Shown here piece after piece: positions 5,985-6,548 of a stretch of 6,548 bases of DNA. Location of the stretch: the NCBI GenBank assembly GCA_023487615.1, contig JAMDBH010000126.1:1-6548 (forward strand). Reading direction: 5' to 3'. Each line of letters begins with the position of its first letter. The stretch's first letter is position 1. The translations under genes were made by a program, and so were the position numbers. This DNA is from Gammaproteobacteria bacterium (GTDB lineage: Bacteria; Pseudomonadota; Gammaproteobacteria; SURF-13). Under the pieces are notes generated by a model. It did not search any database. It was not told the origin of the DNA and saw only the letters and a program-made list of their open reading frames with translations.

Positions 5985-6548
5985 TTATATCTCCCGCCTC
6001 CCCGAAAAGGCATGCGACAGGGTGCCGCTGTCCACATATTCCAGTTCGCCGCCCAGCGGTACGCCGTGGGCGATGCGGGTGACTTTGATGCCGCGCGGGC
6101 GGACCAGTTCGCTGATGTAATGCGCGGTGGCCTCGCCCTCCGCGGTGGGGTTGGTGGCGAGGATGACTTCGCGCACCACTACCGGGTCCAGGCGCTCGGT
6201 GAGCCTATTGAGGCCGATCTGTTCGGGGCCGATGCCGTCCAGGGGGGAGAGGTGACCCATCAGCACGAAATACAGGCCTTTGTAGCCGGTGGCGCGCTCT
6301 ACCGCGAGCACATCGGCGGGGGTTTCCACGACGCACAGCAGGGCTCGGTCGCGACTGCTGTTGGCGCACAATCGGCAGATCTCGGTTTCGCTTAAGGTCC
6401 GGCACAGGGTGCAGTGATGGATGTTGTTAACGGCCTGGGTCAGGGCCTCGGCGAGTTGGCGCGCGCCTTCGCGGTTGCGTTCCAGCAGGTGGAAGGTCAT
6501 GCGCTGGGCGGACTTTGGGCCCACGCCGGGCAGACACCGGAAGGCCTC
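5985..6548 (-). CDS. recR: Recombination protein RecR (5' end beyond window)
   Basis: Works with RecO and RecF to load RecA at single-strand gaps. The window holds 187 codons ending in TAA. From the right edge the frame reads [17 protein letters not shown], the helix-hairpin-helix region, so only about 11 N-terminal residues are missing compared with the 201-residue E. coli protein. The C4 zinc finger is [16 protein letters not shown]. The Toprim domain follows, with [29 protein letters not shown] and [14 protein letters not shown], then [16 protein letters not shown] and the end [12 protein letters not shown]. It appears fully functional. Its last 236 bp (5989-6224) are repeated as the orphan fragment 1958 bp to the left. 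Upstream genes (often dnaX and ybaB) would lie outside the window. Confidence 0.97.
   Translation of the reverse strand, partial: EAFRCLPGVGPKSAQRMTFHLLERNREGARQLAEALTQAVNNIHHCTLCRTLSETEICRLCANSSRDRALLCVVETPADVLAVERATGYKGLYFVLMGHLSPLDGIGPEQIGLNRLTERLDPVVVREVILATNPTAEGEATAHYISELVRPRGIKVTRIAHGVPLGGELEYVDSGTLSHAFSGRREI
5989..6224. repeat. Right copy of a recR 3'-end direct repeat (left copy 4031-4266)
   Basis: Ungapped match to 4031-4266 at a constant offset of 1958 bp. By hand count there are 14 differences in the 217 bp from 6008, plus 5 in the short stretch 5999-6007, with the first 10 bp identical. Most differences are silent. The repeat brackets the higBA and PIN modules and lies in direct orientation, so recombination between copies would excise that segment and leave one recR. 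Confidence 0.88.

Noticed and set aside
5957..5998. 8-bp inverted repeat GGCGGGAG / CTCCCGCC around the recR stop as a terminator
   Set aside because: The loop is 26 nt, one arm is inside recR codons, and no T-run follows the stem on the minus strand.

Overview
The window looks like chromosomal DNA of a gammaproteobacterium with moderately high GC. RecR, GDP-mannose dehydratase and GDP-6-deoxy-mannose reductase all read as gammaproteobacterial types. The layout of the left half matches the A-band (D-rhamnose) lipopolysaccharide locus of Pseudomonas aeruginosa. Genus cannot be set from sequence alone. Every convincing gene is on the minus strand, so the window reads from right to left.

Right part (about 6548 to 4027): recR enters from the right edge and ends at 5985. 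It is followed by an intact higB-higA toxin-antitoxin pair (5892 to 5305) with its own promoter, then about 280 bp with no convincing gene but with a compound hairpin. Next comes a decayed antitoxin/PIN-toxin pair (5020 to 4350), in which the antitoxin start codon and the frames of both genes are damaged. The part closes with a second, orphan copy of only the last third of recR (about 4272 to 4027). The two recR ends are direct repeats 1958 bp apart, about 94% identical and without indels, and they bracket the toxin-antitoxin cassette.

Middle (about 4026 to 3785): a non-coding or nearly non-coding leader. It holds a possible 31-residue hydrophobic peptide gene, a perfect 16-bp inverted repeat made of two small dyads 41 bp apart, a GC-rich REP-like hairpin, a weak candidate promoter overlapped by one dyad, and a poor match to an ops element.

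Left part (3796 to 1): a tightly packed operon rmd-gmd-(remnant)-wzm-wzt. Gmd and Rmd convert GDP-D-mannose through GDP-4-keto-6-deoxy-mannose to GDP-D-rhamnose. Wzm/Wzt are the ABC transporter that would export the finished lipid-linked polysaccharide across the inner membrane. In P. aeruginosa a GDP-mannose pyrophosphorylase gene (wbpW) sits between gmd and wzm. Here that slot holds a 14-codon reading frame beginning MFVPVIL, which looks like the start of such an enzyme and may be a deletion scar. Wzt runs off the left edge in its C-terminal polysaccharide-recognition region and shows a sharp change in codon use part-way through.

Most notable: the recR-bracketed toxin-antitoxin cassette, the ghost of a pyrophosphorylase gene, the apparently leaderless higB transcript, and the mosaic wzt.
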